From Arthrobacter wenxiniae (GTDB lineage: Bacteria; Actinomycetota; Actinomycetes; Actinomycetales; Micrococcaceae), in contig NZ_JAAMFM010000012.1 of assembly GCF_013376105.1 (NCBI RefSeq), positions 1-64,000 on the forward strand: 64,000 nucleotides of DNA, read 5' to 3'. Shown here one piece after another: positions 6,602 to 19,085 of the stretch. The position numbers and the translations under genes are program-made. Position 1 is the first letter of the stretch, and every line of letters begins with the position of its first letter. The notes beneath the pieces are model-generated. The model worked only from the letters and a program-made list of their open reading frames with translations, searched no databases and was not told the origin of the DNA.

Positions 6602-7099
6602 ATGCCAGGGCAGGAACCCACAGGCGGCGCGGAGGCGTTTACGCGCTGGCTCAGCACGGACGAACAGCACCTGTGGCTGGAGCTGCGGGAGTTCCTCTCC
6701 GGCATGCCGCGGGTCGTCGACCGCCAGCTCAGCCGGGACTCCGAGGTTTCCGGCGTGGAGTATGCCGTGTTGGCAGCCGTGTCGGAGGCCCGCCCGGAGG
6801 GCGTGCGCTCCGGCGACCTCGCCGCGATCCTGGAATGGGAGAAGTCGCGGGTGTCGCACCTGCTGCGGCGCATGGAGTGCAAGGGCCTGGTGGGCAGGTG
6901 CGCCGCCAGCGACGACGGCCGCGGCCAGAAAATCTCGCTGACCGACGACGGCTGGGCCACCGTCCGTGCCGCCGCGCCGGGCCATGTGAGCCTGGTCCGC
7001 GAAACTATTTTCGACCCGCTGACGCGTGCCGAACTCGCCCAGCTGCGCGCGTCCCTCCAAAAGATCCGCGCGGCCGCCGTTGAAAAGGGCCTCTGGTAG
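6602..7099 (+). CDS. MarR-family transcriptional regulator
   Basis: This 165-residue protein starts at ATG 6602 behind GAGGTG; an in-frame start at 6515 would run through the promoter and is unlikely. It has the MarR layout. Dimerising helices at the N-terminus are followed by a winged helix (about residues 52-115) with the recognition region [18 protein letters not shown], then the wing [18 protein letters not shown] with the usual D-x-R-G-like turn. It is divergent from an FMN reductase gene and flanked by two palindromes it probably binds. The inducer cannot be inferred. It is followed 61 bases later by dxr, which appears unrelated in function. Confidence 0.85.
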   Translation: MPGQEPTGGAEAFTRWLSTDEQHLWLELREFLSGMPRVVDRQLSRDSEVSGVEYAVLAAVSEARPEGVRSGDLAAILEWEKSRVSHLLRRMECKGLVGRCAASDDGRGQKISLTDDGWATVRAAAPGHVSLVRETIFDPLTRAELAQLRASLQKIRAAAVEKGLW

Positions 7100-7160
7100 G
7101 GGCGCCGGCCCGCTGCGCGCCCGTCGTCGGGTCCGGGAGCGGTTGGGGAATACTGGAAGC

Positions 7161-8420
7161 ATGCAGCATCGCAAAGTGATCATCCTCGGCTCCACCGGTT
7201 CCATCGGCACCCAGGCGCTTGACGTCGTCGACCAGGCGACGCTCCCGGACGGCACGCCCCGCTTTGCCGTGACTGCGCTCTCCGCGGGCGGCGCCAAGCT
7301 CGAGCTGCTGGCCGAGCAGGCGGTCCGCACCCGCGCGCTGGCCGTGGGCATTGCCACGGACGACGCCGGCCCCCTCCGTGCGCTGATCGCCACCCGGGCC
7401 GCCGCGGCCGGGCTGGGCGGCTACGCCCCCGAAATCGTGACCGGCCCGGACGCCTCCACCGCGATCGCCGCCTGGGGCGCAGGCACTGGCGACGCGGCCG
7501 ACGTCGTGCTTAACGGCATCACGGGCTCGATCGGGCTGGCCCCCACGCTCGCAGCCCTGGGAACCACGGCCATCCTGGCCCTGGCCAACAAGGAGTCGCT
7601 GATCGTGGGCGGCGCGCTCGTCAAGGGTGCCGCGTCGCCCGGGCAGCTGGTTCCCGTGGACTCCGAGCACTCCGCCCTTGCGCAGGCACTGCGCTCCGGC
7701 ACGGCCGGCGAGGTGGAAAAGCTGGTCGTCACGGCTTCCGGAGGGCCGTTCCGGGGCCGTTCCCGGGACGAGCTGGCCCATGTCACCCCGGAGCAGGCCC
7801 TCAAGCACCCCACCTGGGACATGGGCCCCATGGTCACCACCAACTCCGCCACCCTGGTCAACAAGGGCCTGGAAGTCATCGAGGCACACCTGCTCTTTGA
7901 CGTGCCGCTGGAAAACATCGAGGCCGTGGTGCACCCGCAGTCCGTGGTGCATTCCATGGTGCAGTTCACCGACGGCTCCACCATCGCCCAGGCGTCGCCG
8001 CCGGACATGCGCCTGCCCATCGCCCTGGGGCTCGGCTGGCCGGACCGGGTGCCAGGCGCCGCGCAGCCGTGCGACTGGACCAAGGCCGCCACGTGGACAT
8101 TCGAGCCACTGGACAACGCCGCGTTTCCCGCCGTCGAGCTTGCCAAGAATGCGGCACGGAGGGGGAGTACCTGCCCCGCCGTCTACAACGCCGCCAACGA
8201 GGAAGCCGTGCACGCCTTCCATGCGGGGCGGATCGGCTTCCTGGACATCGTGGACACCATTGCTGAAGTTCTCAGCGAACATGCACCCGTTTCCGAGCTG
8301 ACGCTAGAGTCCGTGCTGAACGCTGAAGAGTGGGCCCGCCGGCGCACCAACGAGGTGCTGGCAGCCAAGGCACCGGCAGGCAGGCGGCCGGACGCAGGCG
8401 GCCGGACGCAGGGTAGTTGA
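7161..8420 (+). CDS. dxr: 1-deoxy-D-xylulose 5-phosphate reductoisomerase
   Basis: This 419-residue enzyme converts 1-deoxy-D-xylulose 5-phosphate to 2-C-methyl-D-erythritol 4-phosphate with NADPH, the first committed step of the MEP isoprenoid pathway. The N-terminal Rossmann motif is [24 protein letters not shown], the metal-site region [12 protein letters not shown] and the [13 protein letters not shown] segment are all present. The start ATG 7161 gives the canonical N-terminus. The last residues are changed by a 14-base tandem duplication (8384-8411); with one copy the frame would stop at TAG six residues earlier. It is followed by the site-2 protease and, after three other genes, ispG, as in other actinobacteria. 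Confidence 0.97.
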   Translation: MQHRKVIILGSTGSIGTQALDVVDQATLPDGTPRFAVTALSAGGAKLELLAEQAVRTRALAVGIATDDAGPLRALIATRAAAAGLGGYAPEIVTGPDASTAIAAWGAGTGDAADVVLNGITGSIGLAPTLAALGTTAILALANKESLIVGGALVKGAASPGQLVPVDSEHSALAQALRSGTAGEVEKLVVTASGGPFRGRSRDELAHVTPEQALKHPTWDMGPMVTTNSATLVNKGLEVIEAHLLFDVPLENIEAVVHPQSVVHSMVQFTDGSTIAQASPPDMRLPIALGLGWPDRVPGAAQPCDWTKAATWTFEPLDNAAFPAVELAKNAARRGSTCPAVYNAANEEAVHAFHAGRIGFLDIVDTIAEVLSEHAPVSELTLESVLNAEEWARRRTNEVLAAKAPAGRRPDAGGRTQGS

Positions 8421-8496
8421 AGGGAAGGGCCTGAGGGGTGTTTGCTTGGAGAGGGTCGCGAGACGCGCCCGGACGACTGCAGCGAGAAAGTTCATT

Positions 8497-9825
8497 GTGA
8501 CGGTATTGCTTTTCATCGGCGGCGTGCTCTTCGTCGCCATCGGCGTGGTGGTCTCCATTGCGCTGCACGAGGTGGGCCACCTGGTTCCCGCCAAGCTCTT
8601 CAACGTCCGCGTGACCCGGTACATGATCGGCTTCGGCCCCACCATCTGGTCCCGGAAAAAGGGCGAGACCGAGTACGGTCTCAAGGCCATTCCCGCAGGG
8701 GGCTACGTGGCCATGATCGGCATGTACCCGCCCAATCCGGTCGACGGAAGTGTCCGCCCCTCCAGCACCGGCATGTTCCAGACCATGGCCACGGAGGCCC
8801 GCAGCGTGGCCCACGAGGACGTCGGCCCGGAGGATGGAAACCGGGTGTTCTATGGGCTGCCCGTGTGGAAAAAGATCATCATCATGCTCGGCGGGCCCAC
8901 CATGAACCTGTTGATCGGGATCGTCCTGACCGGCGTCCTGCTCATGGGCTTTGGCTCGCCCCAGGCCACCACCACGCTGTCCCAGGTCAGTGCCTGCCAG
9001 GTGGCCTACGGCGCCCCGGAGCCTGCCGACATGGCCAAATGCACCAAGACGCCCGCGGCCGCCGCGGGCCTGCTCCCCGGCGACACCATCAAGACCTTTG
9101 ACGGCAAGGCCGTCACCGACTGGGCCGCCCTGACCGAGTGGATCCGGGCCTCCGCCGGCAAGTCAGTCGAAATGAGCTACCAGCGCGGGGACCGGACCAT
9201 CACCACCGCCATCACCCCGGTCCGCACCGCCCGCCCGGTGCTGGATGCCAACGGCAACGCCAAGCTTGATGCGAGCGGCAAGGCAGTGACTGTGGAGGCC
9301 GGCTTCATCGGCATGGGGCCCACCTCCGCCCTGGTGCCCGAATCCGCCGCCGCCGTGCTGCCGGCGGTCGGCAACAGCATCGCCCAGATTGGCGGCGTCG
9401 TCTTCCAGCTGCCGCAAAAGCTGGTGGGCGTCGCCCAGGCCGCCTTCAGCTCCCAACCCCGCGACCCCAACGGCCCCATCTCCGTGGTGGGTGTGGGACG
9501 CGTGGCCGGCGAGGTGGCCTCGATGGAGCAGGTGCCGCTCGGCGCCCGCGTGGGCACGTTGGTCGGCCTGATGGCCGGGGTGAACCTGGCCCTGTTCGTC
9601 TTCAACCTGATCCCGCTGCTGCCGCTCGACGGCGGACACGTCCTGGGCGCGCTGTACGAAGGGGCGCGCCGGACCCTTGCGAAGGTCCTCAGGAAGAAGG
9701 ATCCCGGCGCCTTCGACATCGCCAAGATGCTGCCCGTGACCTACGTGGCCGCCAGCCTGCTCATGGTCATGGGCGCCCTGTTGATCTACGCTGACATCGT
9801 CAAGCCGGTCAACCTGTTTGGCTAG
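8497..9825 (+). CDS. Site-2 intramembrane metalloprotease (RseP/Rip1-type, M50)
   Basis: This 442-residue membrane zinc protease cuts membrane-anchored regulators such as anti-sigma factors within the bilayer. The first membrane helix carries the zinc motif HEVGH. A PDZ domain lies at about residues 180-250 (GLLPGDTIKTFDGKAV). The third zinc-ligand region NLIPLLPLDGGH is near the C-terminus, with a last helix before the end. I chose GTG 8497 because it places the helix at residue 2; in-frame TTG 8446 would add 17 basic residues and cannot be excluded. In mycobacteria the homologue (Rip1) is likewise next to dxr and ispG. Substrates here are not identifiable. Confidence 0.93.
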   Translation: MTVLLFIGGVLFVAIGVVVSIALHEVGHLVPAKLFNVRVTRYMIGFGPTIWSRKKGETEYGLKAIPAGGYVAMIGMYPPNPVDGSVRPSSTGMFQTMATEARSVAHEDVGPEDGNRVFYGLPVWKKIIIMLGGPTMNLLIGIVLTGVLLMGFGSPQATTTLSQVSACQVAYGAPEPADMAKCTKTPAAAAGLLPGDTIKTFDGKAVTDWAALTEWIRASAGKSVEMSYQRGDRTITTAITPVRTARPVLDANGNAKLDASGKAVTVEAGFIGMGPTSALVPESAAAVLPAVGNSIAQIGGVVFQLPQKLVGVAQAAFSSQPRDPNGPISVVGVGRVAGEVASMEQVPLGARVGTLVGLMAGVNLALFVFNLIPLLPLDGGHVLGALYEGARRTLAKVLRKKDPGAFDIAKMLPVTYVAASLLMVMGALLIYADIVKPVNLFG

Positions 9826-9861
9826 TCCCGGACTCGGGCCGCCTCACAATCATTCAAATAT

Positions 9862-9892
9862 GGTTGATAATTTGATATCAACCAATTATGAT
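9862..9892 (+). promoter_or_regulatory. Leaderless promoter with overlapping operator
   Basis: TTGATA (9864-9869), exactly 17 bases, then TATGAT (9887-9892) form an excellent promoter. The ATG of the next gene starts 7 bases after the -10 box, so the transcript is probably leaderless. An inverted repeat GGTTGATA (9862-9869) / TATCAACC (9876-9883) covers the -35 element and spacer. This is an obvious operator, plausibly for the helix-turn-helix of the gene product itself. Confidence 0.65.
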
Positions 9893-9898
9893 TCAGTC

Positions 9899-10648
9899 AT
9901 GTTTGTCATGACGATCGACCAGCGCGGCAGCCGCAAGGGCGCCGACCTGGTGCCCGAGCTGTTGGCCGGGCTCCGGGACATCCCCGTGGTGCTGCCCTTT
10001 GAGCGTTCTGTGGGCGACGAGATCCAGGGCGTCCTCGACGATCCCCGGTCCGTGGTGGAGGTGGCCATGCGTGCGCTGCGCACCGGCCACTGGTATGTGG
10101 GCATCGGGATCGGCCCGGTGGGCCTCCCGCTCCCGGCGAGCCCCCGCGAAGGCAGCGGCGCGGCATTCGTGCTGGCCCGCCGCGCCGTGGACAGGGCCAA
10201 GAAGGCGGGGGAGCGCGTGCCGCTTTCCGTCCAGGCCGAGGAGATGGTGGAGTCCCGCGGGGCCGGAACGCCGGGGACGGACCCCGGGGGTTTCCGCGGC
10301 GGCCACGCCGCGGCGGCGGAAGCCGTCCTGGTGCTGGTGGGCGGGCTGGTCCGCCGGCGGACCGTCGCCGAATGGCGGGTGCTGGACGCGCTGAACGAGG
10401 CTGGCTCCGGCCGTCAGATCGATGCGGCCAAGGCGCTGGACATCAGCCCGCAGGCCGTCAGCAAGGCCATCCTGCGCTCCGGCCGGCAGGAGGAGCAGGC
10501 CGGCCGCGGGGCCGCCGAACTGCTCCTGGCCCATGCCGACCGCCGGTTCCGGCCGGCACGGCCCGGCGTCCAGGGCGGCGTCCAGCCCGTCGCCGCCGGA
10601 TTGTCCGCCCGACTGGCTACGCTGGGAACCGAACTGGAGGACGAGTGA
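9899..10648 (+). CDS. SatD-like protein with C-terminal helix-turn-helix
   Basis: This is a 249-residue protein. Residues 4-105 (MTIDQRGSRKGADLV through the GIGIGPVGLPLP segment) resemble the SatD family, whose biochemical role is not established. Residues about 140-205 contain a helix-turn-helix pattern, RQIDAAKALDISPQAVSKAILRS, like those of MarR or Lrp regulators. The start ATG 9899 is chosen because a strong promoter ends 7 bases upstream; ATG 9908 is an alternative. The stop overlaps the next gene by GTGA, so the two are translated together, and that partner is a small membrane protein. This pair and a YciI-like gene separate the site-2 protease from ispG. It may repress its own promoter through the inverted repeat at 9862-9883. 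Function is otherwise unknown. Confidence 0.7.
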   Translation: MFVMTIDQRGSRKGADLVPELLAGLRDIPVVLPFERSVGDEIQGVLDDPRSVVEVAMRALRTGHWYVGIGIGPVGLPLPASPREGSGAAFVLARRAVDRAKKAGERVPLSVQAEEMVESRGAGTPGTDPGGFRGGHAAAAEAVLVLVGGLVRRRTVAEWRVLDALNEAGSGRQIDAAKALDISPQAVSKAILRSGRQEEQAGRGAAELLLAHADRRFRPARPGVQGGVQPVAAGLSARLATLGTELEDE

Positions 10649-11082
10649 CAATTCTGTGGATCGCACTGACGGCGGCCGTCGCCTGCCTGGGCGGCTGGCC
10701 GCTGACCGCGGGGGTCCTGCGGCTGGCCAAGTCCCGCCCCGTCCGGGCGGCCGACGCGCACGAACTCCATGCCGGCCACGCACCGGACGACGCCGGCGAC
10801 GCACCTGAGGTGCGCCCCGCACCTGGGGCTCCCGACACCACCGGCGCGGGAGTCCTGCGAGGGGGACTGTTGATCGGCGTGTTGGAGAGGGCCGCCGTCG
10901 TACTGGCCATCCTGGCCGGCCAGCCCATTGCCATCGCCTACGTGGTCGCCATCAAGGGCCTGGGCCGGTATCCGGAACTCAAGCAGGCGCCGGCCGCCAG
11001 CGAACGGTTCATCATCGGGACCATGGCGTCGCTGCTGTGGGCGGCCGTGGTGGCCACCGCGGCCAAAGTCCTCCTGCTATAA
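10645..11082 (+). CDS. Small integral membrane protein, unknown
   Basis: This 145-residue protein starts at GTG 10645, overlapping the stop of the SatD-like gene. It has a hydrophobic N-terminal segment (residues 2-22), a hydrophilic His/Asp/Pro-rich loop (about 30-72), a second hydrophobic region (GLLIGVLERAAVVLAILAG), the conserved-looking motif AIKGLGRYPEL, and a last helix at the C-terminus. It is translationally coupled to the SatD-like protein and probably works with it at the membrane. No family function is known to me. Confidence 0.7.
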   Translation: MTILWIALTAAVACLGGWPLTAGVLRLAKSRPVRAADAHELHAGHAPDDAGDAPEVRPAPGAPDTTGAGVLRGGLLIGVLERAAVVLAILAGQPIAIAYVVAIKGLGRYPELKQAPAASERFIIGTMASLLWAAVVATAAKVLLL

Positions 11083-11091
11083 GGTGAAAGC

Positions 11092-11385
11092 ATGACGATC
11101 TTTGCTGTTGAATACGTTTATGGACCCGAAGCCGAGGATGCCCGCACGGAGCACCGGCCCAAGCACCGCGACTGGCTGGCGGCGCAGGCGGACGCCGAAG
11201 TGGTCCTGGCATCGGGCCCGTACGCGGACGGTGCCGGCGCCCTGCTGATCTTCAACGCCCCCGACGAAGCCACGCTCCATGAAATCCTCAGGCAGGACCC
11301 CATGAGCGCCGGCGGAGGCGTCACGGGCCTGAAGGTCTCCGAATGGAAGCCGGTCATCGGCCAGCTGAGCAAGTACCTGCCATAG
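11092..11385 (+). CDS. YciI family protein
   Basis: This 97-residue cytoplasmic protein has the YciI/YCII fold pattern: MTIFAVEYVYG at the start, the conserved HRPKHRDWL segment with a likely active-site His, ASGPYADG, and the final DPMSAGGGV region. Family members are small dimeric proteins of unclear enzymology. The ATG at 11092 follows an AAGGTG ribosome binding site and lies 9 bases after the membrane protein gene, so it may be in the same operon. Its role in this organism is unknown. Confidence 0.85.
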   Translation: MTIFAVEYVYGPEAEDARTEHRPKHRDWLAAQADAEVVLASGPYADGAGALLIFNAPDEATLHEILRQDPMSAGGGVTGLKVSEWKPVIGQLSKYLP

Positions 11386-11509
11386 GCAGCGCCGCCCACC
11401 CCGGCGCCAAGGCGCCTACAATTTAGAACAGACGATGCGCGAACCCATCGCGGCGCCCGAATCCAGGCGCCGCCAACGCATCGGCTGAAAAAACTTCAAG
11501 GAGCATATT

Positions 11510-12673
<1,164 letters not shown>

Positions 12674-12692
12674 GGGCGCCAACCAGGGCCCT

Positions 12693-15607
<2,915 letters not shown>

Positions 15608-15619
15608 CGGGCATTTTCG

Positions 15620-16144
15620 ATGTCGCTGCCGCACGCGATCCTGACGTCACTGCTCGAAAAGCCGTGCACGGGCGCCGAGCTGGCCCGACGCTTTGACAAG
15701 TCGCTGGGCCACTTCTGGCCGGCCACCCACCAGCAGATCTACCGGGAACTGGGAAAGCTTGAGGAGGCCGGGCTGATTTTGGCCCGGGGACTGGCCACGG
15801 CACGGGGGAGCCAGCGGCATTTTGACGTCCAAGCTGCCGGCAGGGCCGAGCTGGAACGGTGGAGCCTGGCGGCCGCCGAACCCCGGCCCGTCCGCGACGC
15901 GCTGCTGGTGCGGCTCCGGGCCGCCGCCGTGCTGGGCACCGTGGACCTGGGCGGGGAAATTCGGCGCCACCGTCAGCTGCACGCGCAGACCCTGGGGCGG
16001 TACCGGGCCATCGAGGAGCGCGACTTTCCGCCCGGGAGGGCTCTCGACACCGCCGGCGGGCTGCGGCGGGCGGTGCTGCTGGCGGGCATTGCGTTTGAGG
16101 AGTCGTGGCTGGCCTGGTGCGCGGAGACGCTCGCAACAGGGTAG
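15620..16144 (+). CDS. PadR-family transcriptional regulator
   Basis: This 174-residue protein has an N-terminal winged helix (MSLPHAILTSLLEKPCTGAEL, then HQQIYRELGKLEEAGLI at about residues 37-53) typical of PadR, and a C-terminal helical dimerisation region resembling the Vir-type domain (LLVRLRAAAVLG onward). It is cotranscribed with the upstream dienoyl-CoA reductase-type gene and likely represses it through the palindrome at 13552-13567. The ligand may be an unsaturated acid or aromatic acid, but nothing in the sequence fixes this. It converges on the TetR gene at 16230. Confidence 0.88.
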   Translation: MSLPHAILTSLLEKPCTGAELARRFDKSLGHFWPATHQQIYRELGKLEEAGLILARGLATARGSQRHFDVQAAGRAELERWSLAAAEPRPVRDALLVRLRAAAVLGTVDLGGEIRRHRQLHAQTLGRYRAIEERDFPPGRALDTAGGLRRAVLLAGIAFEESWLAWCAETLATG

Positions 16145-16229
16145 CGGTTGATATTGGCGGTTGGACGGTTCCTTGTCCGCGGCCCGGGTGTTCACAGCCC
16201 AGGCGGCAGCGGTTGTTCCGCGCGACGGG

Positions 16230-16865
16230 CTATCCATGGCCCGTGCCCGGGACAGCCGATCCGGTGCCGGGCAGCGGCCCCGTCAGATAGTGCTGCAGCA
16301 CGGGTGCGATCAGAGCCGCGAGCTCGTCGTGCCCGGCCGAGGCGAGGGGTTCGGCCCGCAGCAGGTACCGGGCCACCATGAGCCCGATCATCTGGCTGGC
16401 CACCAGGACCCCCCGCCGCTCCAGCTCCGCCGCGCTGCCCGGCAGTCCGGCCATGGCCAGAGCCAGCATCCGCTTGAACAGGACCTGCCTGATCAGGGCG
16501 GCCTGGGCCTTGGACCCCGTGACGTTGCGCAGGAGCGCCAGCAGTGCCGGCTGGGCGGGGGAATCCCACAAGGTCAGCAGTGCACGCAGCAGCGCCTCAC
16601 CCCTGAGTTCCGCGGGCAGTTCGCCGACGTGGCCCAGCACCTGCGCCGGATCCGCCGGAAGCTCCACGCAGGCGTTGAACAGTTCCTCCTTGCCGCCAAA
16701 CCAGTGGTGGACCATGGCCGGGTCCACGCCGGCGTCGCGGGCAATTTCACGCAGGCTCGTGGCCGCGTAGCCATGTTCGGCAAACAGTTTCCGGGCGCTG
16801 CCCAGGATGAGTTCGCGCGAGGTGGTGCGGCCCTGCCTGCGGCCGCGCTGCGGCGGGGTCCGCAC
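16230..16865 (-). CDS. TetR-family regulator of the ABC exporter
   Basis: This 211-residue protein starts at GTG 16865, four bases after the stop of the ABC permease gene, making it last in a three-gene minus-strand operon. The N-terminal TetR helix-turn-helix spans about residues 17-63 (ILGSARKLFAEHGY, then TSLREIARDAGVDPAMVHHWF). The C-terminal ligand domain resembles the TetR_C subgroup linked to efflux. It probably binds the 22-base inverted repeat at 18492-18513 upstream of the operon and represses its own operon until the exported compound appears. Confidence 0.88.
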   Translation of the reverse strand: MRTPPQRGRRQGRTTSRELILGSARKLFAEHGYAATSLREIARDAGVDPAMVHHWFGGKEELFNACVELPADPAQVLGHVGELPAELRGEALLRALLTLWDSPAQPALLALLRNVTGSKAQAALIRQVLFKRMLALAMAGLPGSAAELERRGVLVASQMIGLMVARYLLRAEPLASAGHDELAALIAPVLQHYLTGPLPGTGSAVPGTGHG

Positions 16866-16869
16866 TGAA

Positions 16870-17625
16870 CTAGGCCGTCCGGCGTCGGAGTGTCAGGGAC
16901 GCCAGGAGCAGGACCGCCACCACGAAGCCGGCCACCACCACCAGGTCCGTGGCCATGGACGATGTTGCCTGCGAGTTCTTGGCAATTTCCTGCAGGGCGT
17001 CCACCGAATACGTCAGCGGCAACACGTTGGAAATGGCCTCCAGGACGTTATTCATCTGGTCCCGGGCCACGAACAGCCCGCACAGCAGGATCTGCGGGAT
17101 CACCACCACGGGCATGAACTGCACGGCCTGGAACTCCGTGGTGGCAAAGGCCGAGCACAGCAGCCCCAGCGCCACGCCCAGCACCGAGTTCACGACGGCC
17201 ACCAGCACCACCCAGCCGGCGTTGCCCAGAATGCTCATGCCGAACACCCAGTAGGCCACCGCCGTGGCCACCACGGATTGGAGGGCCGCCATCAAGGAGA
17301 ATGCCAGCGCGTAGCCAAACAGGAGGTCACCCTTGTGGATGGGGGTCGTCAGCAGCCGTTCCAGGGTGCCGGAGGTCCGTTCGCGCAGCATGGTGATGGA
17401 GGTGACCAGGAACATCACGACGAACGGGAAGATGGCCAGCATCATCAGGCCCACCCTGTCAAAGGTCCGCGGCACCCCGGGCGGCAGTGTCTCATTTTGG
17501 TACAGCCAGTACACCACGGCCAGCAGCACCGAGGGCACCACCAGGATCAGGGCAATGCTGCGCGGGTCGCTCCTGAGCTGCTGCAGGACCCGCACGGTCG
17601 TGGCCCACATCATCCGCCAGTTCAT
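16870..17625 (-). CDS. ABC-2 type transporter permease
   Basis: This 251-residue membrane protein has about six hydrophobic helices. The ABC-2 family signature region, TMLRERTSGTLERLLTTPI at about residues 77-95, joins the second and third helices. It starts with ATG 17625, whose ATGA overlaps the stop of the ATPase gene, so the two subunits are made together. The pair likely exports a drug or lipid-like compound across the cytoplasmic membrane. The substrate cannot be told from sequence, and the linked TetR gene suggests substrate-induced expression. Confidence 0.92.
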   Translation of the reverse strand: MNWRMMWATTVRVLQQLRSDPRSIALILVVPSVLLAVVYWLYQNETLPPGVPRTFDRVGLMMLAIFPFVVMFLVTSITMLRERTSGTLERLLTTPIHKGDLLFGYALAFSLMAALQSVVATAVAYWVFGMSILGNAGWVVLVAVVNSVLGVALGLLCSAFATTEFQAVQFMPVVVIPQILLCGLFVARDQMNNVLEAISNVLPLTYSVDALQEIAKNSQATSSMATDLVVVAGFVVAVLLLASLTLRRRTA

Positions 17626-18473
17626 CGCGCACCGTCCACGGCCGTGGTTGTCCCCGGGCCTGCCTGCGCCCGTTCATCGGCCTGGATCAGGCGCAGGAAT
17701 GCCAGTTCCAGGTCGTCGGTGCCGCTGCGGCTCCGCAGCTCGGCCGGCGTGAGCCGGGCGAGCAGCCGGGCATCACGCAAGAGCAGCAGCGCGTCGCAGT
17801 GTCCAGCCTCCTCCATGACGTGGCTGGAGATCACCAGCGTCGTGCCGGACGCCGCCATGGCCGCAAACTGCGCCCACAGGTCCGCCCGCAGCACGGGGTC
17901 CAGGCCCACGGTGGGCTCGTCGAGAAAGAGCAGCTGCGGCTTGGAGACCAGCGCGCAGGCCAGGGAGACCCGGTTGAACTGCCCGCCGGAGAGGTCGCCG
18001 GCCTTGCGCCTGAGGAAGTCGCCCAGCCCGACGGCGGCCACGGCCTCCAGCGCGTCCGCCCGGCTGCGCGCGTGCATGGCCCCGAAATACCTGACATTGT
18101 CCAGGACGCTCAGGTCCCGGTAGACGCTGGGCGCCTGCGTGACGTAGCCGACGTCTTTTCGCAAGGTGGGGTCCCCGGCCGGGCGTCCCAGCACGCGCAC
18201 CTCCCCGGAGGTGATCCTCTGCACCCCCACGAGGGCCCGGATCAGCGTGGTCTTCCCGCTGCCGGACGGTCCCAGCAGGCCGGTGATGCGCCCCGCAGGA
18301 ATGCTGAAGCTGACGTCCCGCAACACGTCCGTCCTGCCACGGTGGACCACCAGCCGGTCCACCGTGACGCTGTCTGTCATGTGTCCGTTGGCTGCGGCGC
18401 CTGCGGGGACATGCGCGGGCACCGGGGGGTGCACCACGGCACCGTGGCTTGGCAGCTGTGCCCTGTGTGACAT
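17622..18473 (-). CDS. ABC transporter ATP-binding protein
   Basis: This 283-residue nucleotide-binding subunit partners the ABC-2 permease encoded next. Walker A is GPSGSGKT (residues 68-75), the signature is LSGGQ, Walker B is LLFLDEP, and the H-loop region is ISSHVMEEAGHC. I use ATG 18473, which has a GGGAGG site; this gives a Pro/Ala/His-rich 31-residue extension before MTDSVTV. An internal start at 18380 would give the usual family N-terminus, so the extension may be untranslated. The operator-like repeat at 18492-18513 lies just upstream. Confidence 0.92.
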   Translation of the reverse strand: MSHRAQLPSHGAVVHPPVPAHVPAGAAANGHMTDSVTVDRLVVHRGRTDVLRDVSFSIPAGRITGLLGPSGSGKTTLIRALVGVQRITSGEVRVLGRPAGDPTLRKDVGYVTQAPSVYRDLSVLDNVRYFGAMHARSRADALEAVAAVGLGDFLRRKAGDLSGGQFNRVSLACALVSKPQLLFLDEPTVGLDPVLRADLWAQFAAMAASGTTLVISSHVMEEAGHCDALLLLRDARLLARLTPAELRSRSGTDDLELAFLRLIQADERAQAGPGTTTAVDGAR

Positions 18474-18491
18474 GCGTCCTCCCGAAAGCAG

Positions 18492-18513
18492 TAATTCACC
18501 ATCTGATGAATTA
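18492..18513 (-). promoter_or_regulatory. TetR-type operator of the ABC exporter operon
   Basis: Inverted arms TAATTCA (18492-18498) and TGAATTA (18507-18513) are separated by 8 bases, a 22-base site 18 bases upstream of the ATPase start. The AT-rich site stands out from its surroundings and is the likely target of the TetR protein encoded last in the operon. Confidence 0.6.
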
Positions 18514-18742
18514 AAGCTAGCCCTCCCGGCTGCCCTTGTCCACAGCGGGCCCCGAAAGTTTGTTGGCCAGCTGCTTTAGCGGCGGCTTCCCAGCCAAGAC
18601 CACGGAGCTGTCCAACCCTTGTGGCATGGCGTGGCATGGCATGGCAGCGGCGGCGCCGTCCGGGCGCGGCTTCCACCCGGCGGAGCACGCTCACACGACG
18701 GAATGACACCCACCATGGCTGTTTGACGTTGATCTTGCGGGG

Positions 18743-19024
18743 GTGCTCGGGAAGGAATTTGAAGGCGGGTCACTCAAGGAAATCCTCGGTGTCCCACCAG
18801 CCGCGCTGGCGGGACTCGCCGGTGCCAAGGCCGCCGCACTCAAGGAGCGGCTGCGCATCGAGGCCATCCGTGAGCCGGGCAGCAACAAGTATTTTGCCGT
18901 CCCCGGCGTCCCGGTGGCGCTTGAAGGCATGACCGGCCGGCCCCCCCTTTATTCGATCCGGCGGCACCCCCGGCGCGGAATTTCACCGCGGCTGGTGTGC
19001 CGCCCTCCTGCTTCCTACCGGTAG
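18743..19024 (+). pseudogene. Small helix-hairpin-helix-like protein, probably degraded
   Basis: A frame from GTG 18743 reads LGKEFEGGSLKEILGVPPA, then AAALKERLRIEAI and GSNKYFAVPGVPVALEG. This resembles short helix-hairpin-helix type proteins of Arthrobacter that end shortly after an NKYF-like motif. Here the frame continues past that point with 30 residues of Arg/Pro-rich sequence that look out of frame, and the expected upstream residues FDVDLAGV have no start codon. I read it as a frameshifted or truncated copy; function unknown. A short GGCATG/GGCGTG microrepeat (18622-18646) lies upstream. Confidence 0.4.
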
Positions 19025-19085
19025 ATTGGTACTGGCCCTCCAACGCAAGGCGGGCGCCCAACTGCTCAAGAAACGGAAAATTCGC

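Noticed and set aside
18622-18646. GGCATG/GGCGTG microrepeat as a CRISPR or regulatory array
   Set aside because: It is a short simple-sequence run of a few units with no spacers. No CRISPR array was seen anywhere in the window.
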